64,000 bases of DNA from Tupaia tana (lineage: Eukaryota; Chordata; Mammalia; Scandentia; Tupaiidae). Made by a program: the position numbers and the translations under genes. This document shows, piece by piece, positions 54,751 through 64,000 of the stretch (the stretch's first letter is position 1; each line of letters opens with the position of its first letter). Below the pieces are notes generated by a model, which worked only from the letters and a program-made list of their open reading frames with translations, had not been told where the DNA came from and did no database searches. Location: the NCBI GenBank assembly GCA_026018925.1, contig JAKSZU010000031.1, positions 13,321,148 to 13,385,147 of the forward strand, read 5' to 3'.

Positions 54751-54960
54751 GACCAGCAGGTGGCGTGGTGGTTAAGGTGCTGGACACTCCCATGTGGCCG
54801 ACCACGGTTCAAGTCCTGGACCTGGTGGCTTGCTTTCTCACTTTCCCTCTCTTTCTTCCTCTCTCTGTCTGTGTCTGTCTCTGATCCAATTAAAATAAAT
54901 GAATGAATAAATAAAAATAAATAATTAAAAAAAAAGAAACCTCTAAAAAAAAAAAAAAAA
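54751..54960 (+). mobile_element. SINE-A with perfect target duplication
   Basis: AAAAATCAAAATTGAGG at 54734-54750 recurs after the A tail, ending at 54972. Confidence 0.92.
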
Positions 54961-54969
54961 TCAAAATTG

Positions 54970-55210
54970 AGGGCCACCCCGGCGGCATGGTGTTGGAAGG
55001 CAGTGGATCCCACGTGGCCTAACGCACAGTTCGAATCCTGCATCCAACGGCTTGGAAAACACGCCGGGCACGTGTGCGTGGGGGCCGACGTCCGAGGAGG
55101 CCTCCGGGGGAGAAGGGGCCACACGTGGGGGTGACGCCTCACTTTCCCTTTCTCCGTCTTTCTCTCTGTGTCTGGCGAGTGCACACACCCTCTAGCAAAA
55201 CTAAAAAAAA
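54970..55210 (+). mobile_element. SINE-B, diverged
   Basis: Directly downstream of the SINE-A insertion point. Confidence 0.7.
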
Positions 55211-56100
55211 AAATTGCAAAATGACATGTGACTTTTTGTACTTACTTAAATAAGCCAGTCTCCTCGTTTTTTATTTATTTGAAAGCCGCACACACGCAGA
55301 CCGCATTACATACGGTTACCCGAGTACGCGAGCGAGCGTTCTGGATTTCACGGCAAGGGTCCCGGAGGTGAGGGCCCGGTGTCACGACCGAGTGCAGGTG
55401 GGGCCGCTGAAGGGAGGCAGAGTGAGGACTCTGTGACTCCTGCACGCGCACACGGCTCCCCGCTGAAGCGCTGCAGGCCGCCCCTGCCCTCTGCCGTCAG
55501 GGTTCTGGTACAGGCGACAGGGCGGCCTTGTCAGCACACGGGCGTCTCTCGGAGCTCTGGAACGCCTCCTGCTCCGTGTCTGCTACACCGGGGCACCTGA
55601 GGCCCGCGGGGGCCGGGGGACGCTCGGGTCAGGCCATCCAGGTCTGAGATGGCGAGGCTGTCCCTGCCGGCCCAGGCCCCGTGGACAGCGAGGTGCATAG
55701 AATCAGAGGCCCGCCCCAGCCCCGAGGGCACAGGGGCAGGGGCCTGCAGACCCCACACCGGGGCACCCCTCTCCCGCCCTCTGTGTCTTCCTGGAGCGCG
55801 CACGTCCACTGACAAGTCAAAAACAAAGAAAAGAACATCCTAGCCAGACCCCGGCTCCGGGTCGCCCAGGGCTGCTGCAGACAGGAGCGACGCTGACGTG
55901 CAGAAAGCCCGTCTCGCGGCCCGGCTCGGTTCCTCAGCAGGAACTTCCCACAGGACAAAGGTGGTTCACATTATTCCTAAGTAAGGTTTTATTACGGCCC
56001 CAGGGCAGCGCTTATTTACAGAGGGCTCCTTTAATAGCAAGCAATATTACAATAAAAGTTAGTGAAAAATGAAAGAATCAAATAAACCTGTGCATATAAA
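55211..56100. other. Longest unique GC-rich stretch downstream of CRLF2
   Basis: CpG-containing from about 55310 to 55930, turning AT-rich at 55975. No exon recognised. Confidence 0.4.
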
Positions 56101-56275
56101 ATGCCTTTTTTATTGTGGTAAAACGCATGTACCGTAAAGTGCACTCTCGTGCCCGCTTTGAAGTGTGCGGGTCCGGGCTCTCGCTACACGCTCACGGCTC
56201 TCTGAGCATCACCCCCGTCTGCTTCCAGAACTTTCTCATCATCGCAAATGGAAATTCTGTCTGCTCAAAAATGTT
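56101..56275 (+). mobile_element. Diverged L1 3'-end fragment
   Basis: TTATTGTGGTAAAACGCATG, a GTGCACTCTC stretch, CTTCCAGAACTTTCTCATC and GGAAATTCTGTC occur in the order of old mammalian L1 3' ends. Identified from memory, not by alignment. Confidence 0.5.
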
Positions 56276-56544
56276 AATTCTAAATAAATGTATCCAGGAA
56301 GAGAGATGTCAGTGGGTTCTTAGTGAGCGGGACAGCGCCAAATAGGTCCAAAACGCACTCATGAGAGATTTGGGGAGGAATTCGGCCTTTGTAGCGAGAG
56401 GCGTCGGGGATGGGAGTAAAGCCGTAAATCACGGGACGTTGTGCTATTCAGTCTGAGCTTACATCCCGGGGTTAGCCTTCTCCGTGTGGTCACGCAGACT
56501 CGCGGTCTCACTCCCCCCAAGAACACGCGCTTCCTCTCGTCCCT

Positions 56545-56750
56545 TCTTCCTCTCTCCTTTTCTTTCTTTCCTTCTTTCTTTCTCTCTCTTTTTCTTTCTC
56601 TCTCTTTTTCTTTCTTTCTCTCTCTCTCTTTCTTCCTTCCTTCCTTCCTTCCTTCCTTCCTTCCTTCCTTCCTTCTTTTCTTTCTTTCTGTCTCTCTTTC
56701 TTTTTCTCCTTCCTTCCTTCCTCTCTCCCCTTTCTCTTTCTTAATTCCTT
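56545..56750 (+). repeat. (TTTC)n/(TTCC)n pyrimidine microsatellite
   Basis: About 200 bp of nearly pure C/T, including a clean TTCC run at about 56632-56672. A reverse SINE-A follows. Confidence 0.9.
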
Positions 56751-56918
56751 TTTAACAAATTATTTGATTTCATTTATTATCATCATTATTGTTTGTGTAA
56801 TTTGACCAGAGAGAGACAGAGAAAGGGAAAGTGAGAAAGCAAGCCTCCAGGTCCAGGACTCGAACAGCTGTTGGACATGTGGGAGTCCAGCACCTTAACC
56901 GCCATGCCACCTGCCACC
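56750..56918 (-). mobile_element. SINE-A
   Basis: Reverse copy. Confidence 0.82.
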
Positions 56919-56949
56919 CTTTCTCTCTCTCCACGCTCTCTCTTTCTTC

Positions 56950-57150
56950 TCTTTAATTGCTAGACGGTGCGTGCACTCACTAGAGAGAGACAAGTGGGAG
57001 AAGGAGGAAGCGCCCTCCCCTGGGGCCCGCCACGCTCCCTCTCTCTCTCTCTCCTGCTGGGGGTTTGGGCACACGCCTAAGTGTTCAGTGTGTCCTTCAA
57101 GTTGCCGAGGCCAGAAGTAGAATGTGGGTCCCCAACCTCGAGGCGGTGCG
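56950..57150 (-). mobile_element. SINE-B, very diverged
   Basis: AATTGCTAGACGGTGCGTGC start; weak head. Confidence 0.5.
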
Positions 57151-57159
57151 GCTTGCCTC

Positions 57160-57834
57160 CGTCTTTCTCTCTCTCTCTTTCTCCCTTTGGAAGTTTACTT
57201 TTTACTTCCATCAGAGAGAGGCAGAAAGAGAGCACCCAGCACAGGTCTTCAGAGAACGATCCACCCCAAGCTCAGCCAGCCCCGGGTCAGGCGCGTGTGT
57301 CTCACCGGCTCCCTCAAACAGGGCTCCACGGCAAACCAGGGCTGCCCCGTGCAGCGCGCAGGGCACCGCATGCAGCTGCCGCCCCACCGTGTCCCCAGCG
57401 AGTTCCCCGCCAGCCCTCCTGGCCTGCTGATCCTCGCTCGAGACTAGTGGCTTCGATTCGCGCATCCTTTTAGGCTCTCAGAGTCTTTTCTTCAGACCCA
57501 AAACATCTATGCATCGAAAAAGACCCAGTTTCCCGAGAAATGCATTGCACCCCTCCCCCAGGGAGCTGCAGACAGGGAGGGGGTGGGATGTGTTTCTTCG
57601 GGTCATGTCCTGGGGACAGTGACGGCAGGGTCCCTTCTGTTTCTCAGAACGGAGAACCTCAGCACGGGAGGAGAAGGCACTAGAGACCGACTACTACTGT
57701 AAGCACGAGGAGGAGTCTTGAAGAAGCCGGAAGGTGGCACAGGGTTAAAATGTGATGCTCTGTAAAGCATCTGCCCACAGGTATATCCTGCTTCGAACCA
57801 AACGTGTGCGTCCATCTAGTCGGGAGTCACCCGC
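57160..57834. other. Mixed unique stretch before the VNTR
   Basis: A degraded SINE head may lie at 57724-57800. No gene recognised. Confidence 0.35.
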
Positions 57835-58575
57835 AGCCACTCTTGTGCCTGTCTGTGCATTCGCTGTTGGCGTGTTGACATCTCCCATGCCTGTCTGTGC
57901 ATTTGCTGTTGGTGTGTTGACATCTGTGCCTGTCTGTGCGTTTGCTGCTGGTGTGTTGACATCTCCCGTGCCTGTCTGTGCATTTGCTGTTGGTGTGTTG
58001 ACATCTGTGCCTGTCTGTGCATTTGCTGTTGGCATGTTGACATCTCCCGTGCCTGTCTGTGCATTCGCTATTGGTGTGTGGACATCTCCCATGCCTGTCT
58101 GTGCATTCGCTGATGGTGTGTTGACATCTGTGCCTGTCTGTGCATTCGCTGTTGGTGTGTTGACATCTTTGCCTATCTGTGCATTCGCTGTTGGTGTGTT
58201 GACATCTCCTGTGCCTGTCTGTGCATTCGTTGTTGGTGTGTTCACATCTCCCATCCCTGTCTGTGCATTTGCTGTTGGTGTGTTGACATCTTCCATGCCT
58301 GTCTGTGCATTCGCTGTTGGTGTGTTGACATCTCCCGTCCCTGTCTGTGCATTTGCTGTTGGCGTGTTGACATCTGTGCCTGTCTGTGCATTTGCTGTTG
58401 GTGTGTTGACATCTGTGCCTGTCTGTGCATTCGCTGTTGATGTGTTGACATCTCCCGTCCCTGTCTGTGCATTCGCTGTTGGTGTGTTGACATCTGTGCC
58501 TCTCTGTGCATTCGCTGTTGTCATGTTGACATCTCCCATGCCTGTCTGTGCATTCGCTGTTTGCATGTTCACACC
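57835..58575 (+). repeat. 18-unit VNTR of 39/42-bp units
   Basis: The unit reads TGCCTGTCTGTGCATTCGCT, then GTTGGTGTGTTGACATCT, with or without CCC. Units with CCC are 42 bp and units without are 39 bp. Both are multiples of three, so the same frames stay open on both strands (about 57745-58609). I count 18 units. Confidence 0.92.
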
Positions 58576-58639
58576 ATGCATGACAGACTCCCAGCCTCCA
58601 GGAGTCTGAACGTCACTTTAGGAGCTTTAAAATGATGAC

Positions 58640-58890
58640 GTGTGCCAGCCAGGGTGAAGTGGCAGTATTTTAACACTCCGTGCGTGATGCAGAGGCCACG
58701 GGGAGGTTTGGGATTCACATACGGAGCACTCCCTGAACATGCCAGGCACAGGTGTGCGCTCATGACCCAGGCTGGCTGAGGCTGGGAGTGCATTGGGGCA
58801 TTGAGACCCTGTTGGGGGGGGGTACTCTCTTTCTTAACATCTGTCTCTGTCTCCTTGTCTCTCTTGCTCATGGAATAAGTAAATGATTAA
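58640..58890 (+). mobile_element. SINE-C: older SINE-like element
   Basis: CCAGGCTGGCTGAGGCTGGG, a GACCCTGTTGGGGG block, then a TCTCTGTCTCC run and CTCATGGAATAAGTAAATG. The same order appears near 62.7 kb. Confidence 0.4.
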
Positions 58891-59519
58891 ACTTGAAGAA
58901 AAAAACCAAAGACTCGAATCCTGGGCTCCAGAACGCTCTCCACCCAGGCTGTCCACAGAAGAACACCCTGGAGAGATGTGAAATACGGCAGTGGTGAGCT
59001 CGGATCACCAGGTGGGACAGAGATGCCTATTCACTGATTTTCACTGCGCACTGATCAGCCGGCTGAGGGGGGAAGACACGACTCGCATGATCCGGAGGCC
59101 GTGAGCGCCGGAGAGGCAGGAGCTCCTGCAGTGAGCCTCGCCGCTCCTGGTACCCGCACCCCGAAGAGCCAGGCAAGGGCTGTGCTCAAGTGCAGCATTG
59201 CTGGGGTGAAGAGCACAAGCGCCGGATGTCCCAGTCGGCTCCTTCTTCCAAACGCACAGAAAGCGCAGTGTCGGGGGCAGCGGGGGGCTGCCGGCTCTCT
59301 CTGCCCGCCCTCGGCACCCCCCTTCCTCCCTCTCCTCTTCTGTACCCACAGTTACTCTTTGAGGGCTCCCCCCCGCCCCCGGCGAGGTCTGTGGACACCC
59401 TGACAAGCTCCCTCTGTTGCCGCTCGGTGCTCTCCAAGCAGACCAGCCAGGAGAGGCCTTTAGCAGCGTCCAGGCCTCATAATTAATGACCTGACCACCT
59501 GGGTGAGACGCTAGCCACG
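58891..59519. other. Unique GC-rich stretch
   Basis: Nothing recognised. Confidence 0.4.
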
Positions 59520-59861
59520 GCATTGGCTAAATAGCTTATTGTTTGGGGGGGAAAATAAATAAAGGAAGTATTCTATGGTTAGCTTTTTTTTTTAAGTTTA
59601 AAATAAAACAGGGTCGGAGGATATTCATGAAAGGGAAGCTTTCTTTTACTGGGTCTGCGTCAGACTTTGACTTTTATGCCCCTGCAGGAAAATGGGTGTG
59701 GCGTTAAGTAGCAAACGCACCTTGGGCGTGTGGGTCGTGCGCGCGCAGGAGAAAACAATCACTTCTCAAGTGATCGTCTGCTATATCGCACTTTCTTAAT
59801 GCAAAAATCTAACTTTGAATTTAGAAGCAAAAAGAGCTTTTGTTTAAATTCTAATTTTAGC
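59520..59861. other. AT-rich unique island
   Basis: No SINE and no CT microsatellite; AT-rich next to a GC-rich flank. Candidate conserved noncoding element by composition only. Confidence 0.35.
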
Positions 59862-59980
59862 TTTATTTATTTGCTATAGGCTGTGTGCATTCACCAGAGA
59901 GAGAGAGAGGGAGAGAGAAAGTGAGAAATATGGCCACAGCACAATCCCTTCTCCTCCATTCTCCTCCCAGAATCCTGGAC
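59862..59980 (-). mobile_element. SINE-B, head lost
   Basis: Ends at CCCAGAATCCTGGACATCC. Confidence 0.75.
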
Positions 59981-59989
59981 ATCCGATTC

Positions 59990-60222
59990 CAAACGACCAA
60001 CCGTGGTTTGATTCCTGGCTCTGGTGGCTTAAAAAATATGCTGAGCACAAGTGCATGCACGACGCAAATCCCAACATGATCGAGAAATGGAAGAGAAGGG
60101 ATTGTGGCATGGCCATGCCCCCTTAGGGGGTCCTTTCTCCCTCTCAATCTCTCTGTCTCTCTGTGGTGAATGCATGCACTCTTTGACAAATGTTTTTAAA
60201 AAAGGAAAAAAAAAAGACTCTT
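59990..60222 (+). mobile_element. SINE-B, 5' truncated
   Basis: Starts at GACCAACCGTGGTTTGATTCC. Confidence 0.75.
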
Positions 60223-60225
60223 TCC

Positions 60226-60475
60226 TGGCGAGGAGATGGTGTGTTGGTTAAGGTGCTGGACTCCCACATTGCCGACCGTGGTTCACGTCCCAGATCCGGT
60301 AGCTTAAAAATCACACCAGGTCTGTGTGCATCTGTGCCCAAGATCCCAAGAGGAGAATTGAAGAGAAGAGATTCCCGCGTGGCCATCCCCCCCAGGGAAT
60401 GATTTCTCTTGCTTTTTGTCTGTCTCCCCTTCTCTCCAGCGAGTGCACACACCCTATTGCAAAAATCTAAAAAAG
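60226..60475 (+). mobile_element. SINE-B
   Basis: Full copy. Confidence 0.82.
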
Positions 60476-61477
60476 GAGAGACTATTTTCCTTTCGCTGAT
60501 TTTCGGACACCCTCTGCTCGGTCTGGCTCTGAAGTGTGAACCGCACTGCAAACTCAAAGAGCGATTGTTTCTCTCTTTGCTGCAGCGAGGAAGATTTCGG
60601 TGCCTGCAAAGCACGCTCCCACCCCCTTTCCTTCTAGGACACCACCCTCTCTGCACATTCCTCCTCCGGACACGCAGACACTGACGGCCTTCCTCAGCAC
60701 CCCTTCTGCGGGACGGCGCCAACTTGATGTTTCTGCAACAAGGTGTTCGTTCCATTTTCCCGGGCTGGGATCACAGGGCAGCAATGCGAGGGGATTTCCT
60801 GCCCCGCTTCATCCCTCCGCCCTGGATCCTTCTTCTCAGCGTCTCCAAGAAAGAGCAGGCAGGCATTCATCTGTATAAGTTCCCCCCAAACTGACAGGAG
60901 ACGATTGTGCCTGCATCCTGGCGGCTGTTGCTTCAAATCAGAAACAGCTGGACGAGGGGGAGTCGGAATGTAATCCTCGCGGAGAAGCCTCCTCCTCCCC
61001 GGCAGGGCAGTCTCGTTCTTCTCCCCAGCTCCGCAGCCTCTCAGCCAAGGAGACGTTGACGGTAACTGGCTGGGATGTCCTGCAAACGAGCAGGGGAGAG
61101 CGCTTTGATATGTCAGAGCTGCTCACAGGAAGGACAGGCCCCAGCCTGCTTCCCGTGTGCGGCAATTCTGGGGCGCTGGGACGAGGAAAGACGCCGCTCA
61201 GCTGCTGGGGGGCTGCACACGCGTGTGCAGTGTGACCAAAGCCACACGCTCCACCCTGAGCTCAGAGGGCTGTCTCCACCCCGGGGCTTGGGGTGTGTTC
61301 AAGGAGACAAAGGGGCTCCGTCTGGGATTCGAGACTGCACGCTCAAGCAGCAGCCCGGGGCCTCGGGACTACTGGATCGGGTCAGGACCAGCGGTGTGCT
61401 CCGCCAATCTCAAGCAATTTCCCGGAGGCCCCTGCTGGTCCCTGGGTGGGACTCTCAGAGACCACAGGGTGGGGGTG
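60476..61477. other. 1-kb SINE-free stretch
   Basis: A splice-acceptor-like TCTCTCTTTGCTGCAG ends at 60585, but I find no matching exon. Confidence 0.35.
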
Positions 61478-61740
61478 AGGAACTGACAGCTATCGGGGAG
61501 ATCAGGTGTTTGCGGGGAGGGTGGGGGTGAGGAATTCACCAGATATCGGGGTGGTGAGTTCTTACACGGGGAGGCTAGGAATGGGGGATTGATCAGACAT
61601 TGGGGTGATCCAATGTCACATGCGGAGGGTGGAGATGAAGAATCGATCAAATATTGGAGTGATCGGACATCTTCTAGAAAGGGCCGGAGGAAGAACTGAT
61701 AAGACGTTGGGGTGACCAGATGTCACCCAGAGAAAATAGG
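61478..61740 (+). repeat. Degenerate 52-54-bp tandem repeat
   Basis: About five diverged units, each with a GAATTGATCAGA-like word, then TATTGGGGTGATC and a GGAGGGTGG-like spacer, beginning near 61478, 61530, 61584, 61638 and 61692. Confidence 0.7.
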
Positions 61741-61839
61741 GTCTCGGAACTGGTTTAGTGAGATTCTTGCAAACCCTGTCCAAGTGCTCAGAGGGAGACA
61801 GACGTCTAAACGCCTGGTCTACTTGAAATACAAGTCTCA

Positions 61840-62094
61840 GGACCAGCAGTTGGCATCATGGCTATGTCACTGGACTCCCACGTAGTCAACTGCGGTTCAA
61901 GTCCCGGACCCAGAGGCTTAAACTCACGCCGGGCGCGTGTGCGTACATGCCCAAGATCCCGAGAGGAGAATGGAGGAGAAGGGATTGCGGCGTGGCCATA
62001 CTCCCGGGGGGTGATTTCTCGCTTTCTGTCTCTCTGTCTCTCTCTGTCTTTCTGGTGAGCACATGCGCCCTATAGCAAAAACCTCTCCAATAAA
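61840..62094 (+). mobile_element. SINE-B
   Basis: Little-diverged; source of the GAAA/GGAA run. Confidence 0.9.
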
Positions 62095-62207
62095 AGAAAG
62101 AAAGAAAGAAAGAAAGAAGAAAGAAAGAAAGAAAGAAAGGAAGGAAGGAAGGAAGGAAGGAAGGAAGGAAGGAAGGAAGGAAGGAAGGAAGGAAGAAAGA
62201 AAGACAA
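62093..62207 (+). repeat. (GAAA)n then (GGAA)n microsatellite on a SINE-B tail
   Basis: Follows the SINE-B end ACCTCTCCAATAAAAG and changes from GAAA to GGAA repeats. Confidence 0.9.
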
Positions 62208-62234
62208 GCCTCAAGATTTGGCAACTTTTTACAC

Positions 62235-62468
62235 TGTTCAGTGTTACGGCCAGAGAGTGTGTGCTCATGAGCGCGAGAGAGAAACAGAGAACAGAGAAAG
62301 CCCTCCCGACAGACACGTGGTCACAGCCGAGCCCGTCTCCATTTTCCTCCTGGGATTTCGGACTTGCGCGCATGTGCTTGGTGCGTTTTTCAAGCTCCTG
62401 GGTCTGGAACGAGCAGTGCCATCAGACACGTGGGACCTGGTGCCTCAACTTTGTGCCCCCTGGTGGCC
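62235..62468 (-). mobile_element. SINE-B, very diverged
   Basis: GTGGTCACAGCCGAGCCCG body; ends CCCCCTGGTGGCCCC. Confidence 0.55.
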
Positions 62469-62479
62469 CCGAGACGCTT

Positions 62480-62655
62480 TCCTTTTCTTTTCTTTTCTTT
62501 TTTCTTTTTTTTTTTTTTTTGCTATAGGGTATGTGTGCTCGCCAGACAGACAGAGACAGAGAGACAGAAAGTGAGAAATCACCCCCAGGGGGGATGGCCA
62601 CGCCACAGTCCCTTCTCCTCCATTCTCCTCTCGGGAACTCCGGCACGCACGCAGC
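62480..62655 (-). mobile_element. SINE-B, head lost
   Basis: Ends at GGGAACTCCGGCACGCACGC. Confidence 0.8.
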
Positions 62656-62659
62656 TAGC

Positions 62660-62840
62660 CCAGCTCCAGGTACAGTTAAGAAGGTTCTGAGTTCGTGTCC
62701 AGAGACCTCTCCGAGTACACCAGGCACACGGGTGCCCGGAGCCGGGCTAGCTGAGGCTGGCCGTAAGTCACATCGTCTAGACCCTTTGGGGGATGTTGTC
62801 GCTCTTTCTTTCTCATGGACGAAATCAATATATCATATAT
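62660..62840 (+). mobile_element. SINE-C: second copy
   Basis: Shares GGGCTAGCTGAGGCTGGCC, GACCCTTTGGGGGATG and TTTCTTTCTCATGGACGAAAT with the element at 58.7 kb. Confidence 0.4.
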
Positions 62841-63139
62841 GTGTTTGTTTGTTTTCCCAGAAAAGCATAGAGGAGTCCAGACTTCCTGTTTGCTTGGATT
62901 TGAGTTGTAACACACTTCAGAGGCCGGGAGCTCTGCTCGGCCTTGTGCAGTGGCGTCGCGTACGGAGCGTAGCTAGGCGGTCCCTGACGGCGGCTTTGCT
63001 TCTAAAGAACCCTAACCCACAGAGCAGGGAAGGGCGTCAGCCACCCCAAGGGTTCTCAGCACGGACAGCTCAGTGCACGGGTTTTCCACAGACTGCTCCT
63101 ATGACGGTGGGAAGATCCATCTGCGAAGGTGTCTCCCGG

Positions 63140-63290
63140 CCCCTGGAGTGCGTGGGTGTGCCTGGGTGCTGCTGCCACAAAGGGCACTCTGGGGGCTTTG
63201 AGACAACACACACGAGTCCTTTCCCACCTCTGGGATTGGAAGTCTGAGGTCCAGGTGAGGCAGTGCTGTGCTCCCTCTGCAGGCTCAACA
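63140..63290 (+). mobile_element. Ancient interspersed repeat, 5' half
   Basis: GGGGGCTTTGAGACAACACAC, GGAAGTCTGAGGTCCAGGTG and CTGTGCTCCCTCTGCAGGCTC follow the order of the same repeat family as at 31.4 and 42.3 kb, then run into the 32-bp array. Confidence 0.45.
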
Positions 63291-64000
63291 GGACGCTCCT
63301 CCCTCCTCTCCCAGCTCCCGGGGCCCAGGGGAGGCTCCTCCCTCCTCTCCCAGCTCCCGGGGGAGGCTCCTCCCTCCTCTCCCAGCTCCCGGGGGAGGCT
63401 CCTCCCTCCTCTCCCAGCTCCCGGGGGAGGCTCCTCCCTCCTCTCCCAGCTCCCGGGGGAGGCTCCTTCCTCCTCTCCCAGCTCCCGGGGGAGGCTCCTT
63501 CCTCCTCTCCCAGCTCCCGGGGGAGGCTCCTTCCTCCTCTCCCAGCTCCCGGGGGAGGCTCCTTCCTCCTCTCCCAGCTCCCGGGGGAGGCTCCTTCCTC
63601 CTCTCCCAGCTCCCGGGGGAGGCTCCTTCCTCCTCTCCCAGCTCCCGGGGGAGGCTCCTTCCTCCTCTCCCAGCTCCCGGGGGAGGCTCCTCCCTCCTCT
63701 CCCAGCTCCCAGCTCCCCGGGGGAGGCTCCTCCTCCTCTCCCAGCTCCCGGGGGAGGCTCCTTCCTCCTCTCCCAGCTCGCGGGGGAGGCTCCTTCCTCC
63801 TCTCCCAGCTCCCGGGGGAGGCTCCTTCCTCCTCTCCCAGCTCCCAGGGCCCCAGGGGAGGCTCCTTCCTCCTCTCCCAGCTCCCAGGGCCCCAGGGGAG
63901 GCTCCTTCCTCCTCTCCCAGCTCCCGGGGGAGGCTCCTTCCTCCTCTCCCAGCTCCCGGGGGAGGCTCCTTCCTCCTCTCCCAGCTCCCAGGGGAGGTTC
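63285..64000 (+). repeat. Second 32-bp minisatellite, runs off the window
   Basis: Same unit as the 41.7-kb array (GGCTCCTYCCTCCTCTCC followed by CAGCTCCCGGGGGA), about 21 units seen. Early units carry CCTCCCTCC, later ones CCTTCCTCC. Near 63840-63900 two units carry the longer GGGCCCCAGGGG variant also seen in the first array. Confidence 0.92.

Noticed and set aside
57745..58609. Long open frames on both strands
   Set aside because: They follow the 39/42-bp VNTR with no flanking exon signals or known domain; kept only as an observation about the repeat.
60570..60700. Possible exon after the TTTGCTGCAG acceptor-like word
   Set aside because: No convincing donor or conserved protein follows.
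63285..64000. CRISPR-like regular repeats
   Set aside because: Units are contiguous with no unique spacers; this is a mammalian minisatellite.

Overview
This is nuclear DNA from a placental mammal. It carries one recognisable protein gene, embedded in a very dense field of tRNA-derived SINEs, minisatellites and tetranucleotide arrays. The gene is CRLF2 (TSLP receptor chain, TSLPR): eight coding exons on the + strand, 15467-43648, joined by GT/AG introns with consistent phases, giving a 362-residue type I cytokine receptor. In human, dog, cattle and most other placentals CRLF2 lies in the pseudoautosomal region PAR1 (it is autosomal in mouse and rat). The GC-rich, VNTR-rich, SINE-saturated setting fits PAR1. 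In human, CRLF2 is transcribed towards SHOX and the telomere. If gene order is conserved, 1-15 kb here faces CSF2RA/IL3RA and 44-64 kb is the start of the CRLF2-SHOX gap. I see no Alu, B1/B2, rabbit C or horse ERE elements. I cannot name the species from the SINEs.

Two related SINE families make up roughly half of the window. SINE-A (about 150-200 bp) has a tRNA-like head (box B, GGTTCGAGTCCCG), a CT-rich stretch, and a tail reading TCTGGTCAAATTAAAATAAATAAA, often followed by AATAAA...TTCTTT. SINE-B (about 250-280 bp) has a related head, a body module (GAGAGGAGAATGGAGGAGAA then the palindromic CCCCCCTGGGGGG), a CT stretch, and an end reading GCGCACGTGCCCTATAGCAAAAACCTCTCC plus an A tail. An older SINE-like sequence (called SINE-C here) occurs near 58.7 and 62.7 kb. 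SINE boundaries were read by eye and are good to about 5-20 bp.

Layout: 1-15.2 kb, SINEs, a (CATC)n-derived higher-order satellite (4629-6215) and a 92-bp tandem repeat (9.85-10.4 kb). 15.2-15.5 kb, CRLF2 promoter region and exon 1. 15.5-43.4 kb, CRLF2 introns with SINEs, a 1.3-kb GATA-type array in intron 4 and a 32-bp minisatellite in intron 7. 43.4-44.3 kb, last exon and probable 3' UTR. 44.3-64 kb, intergenic SINEs with several GC-rich unique islands, a perfect CTCF consensus at 52905-52918, an 18-unit 39/42-bp VNTR (57.8-58.6 kb), a 53-bp repeat (61.5-61.7 kb) and a second 32-bp minisatellite that runs off the window end.

I found no second protein gene, no RNA gene and no new gene system. 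The most interesting signals are properties of the repeats: SINE heads that carry a CTCF-like core, antisense SINE-B copies that look like ready-made cryptic exons, and two 32-bp minisatellites that appear to have grown out of the same ancient interspersed repeat.
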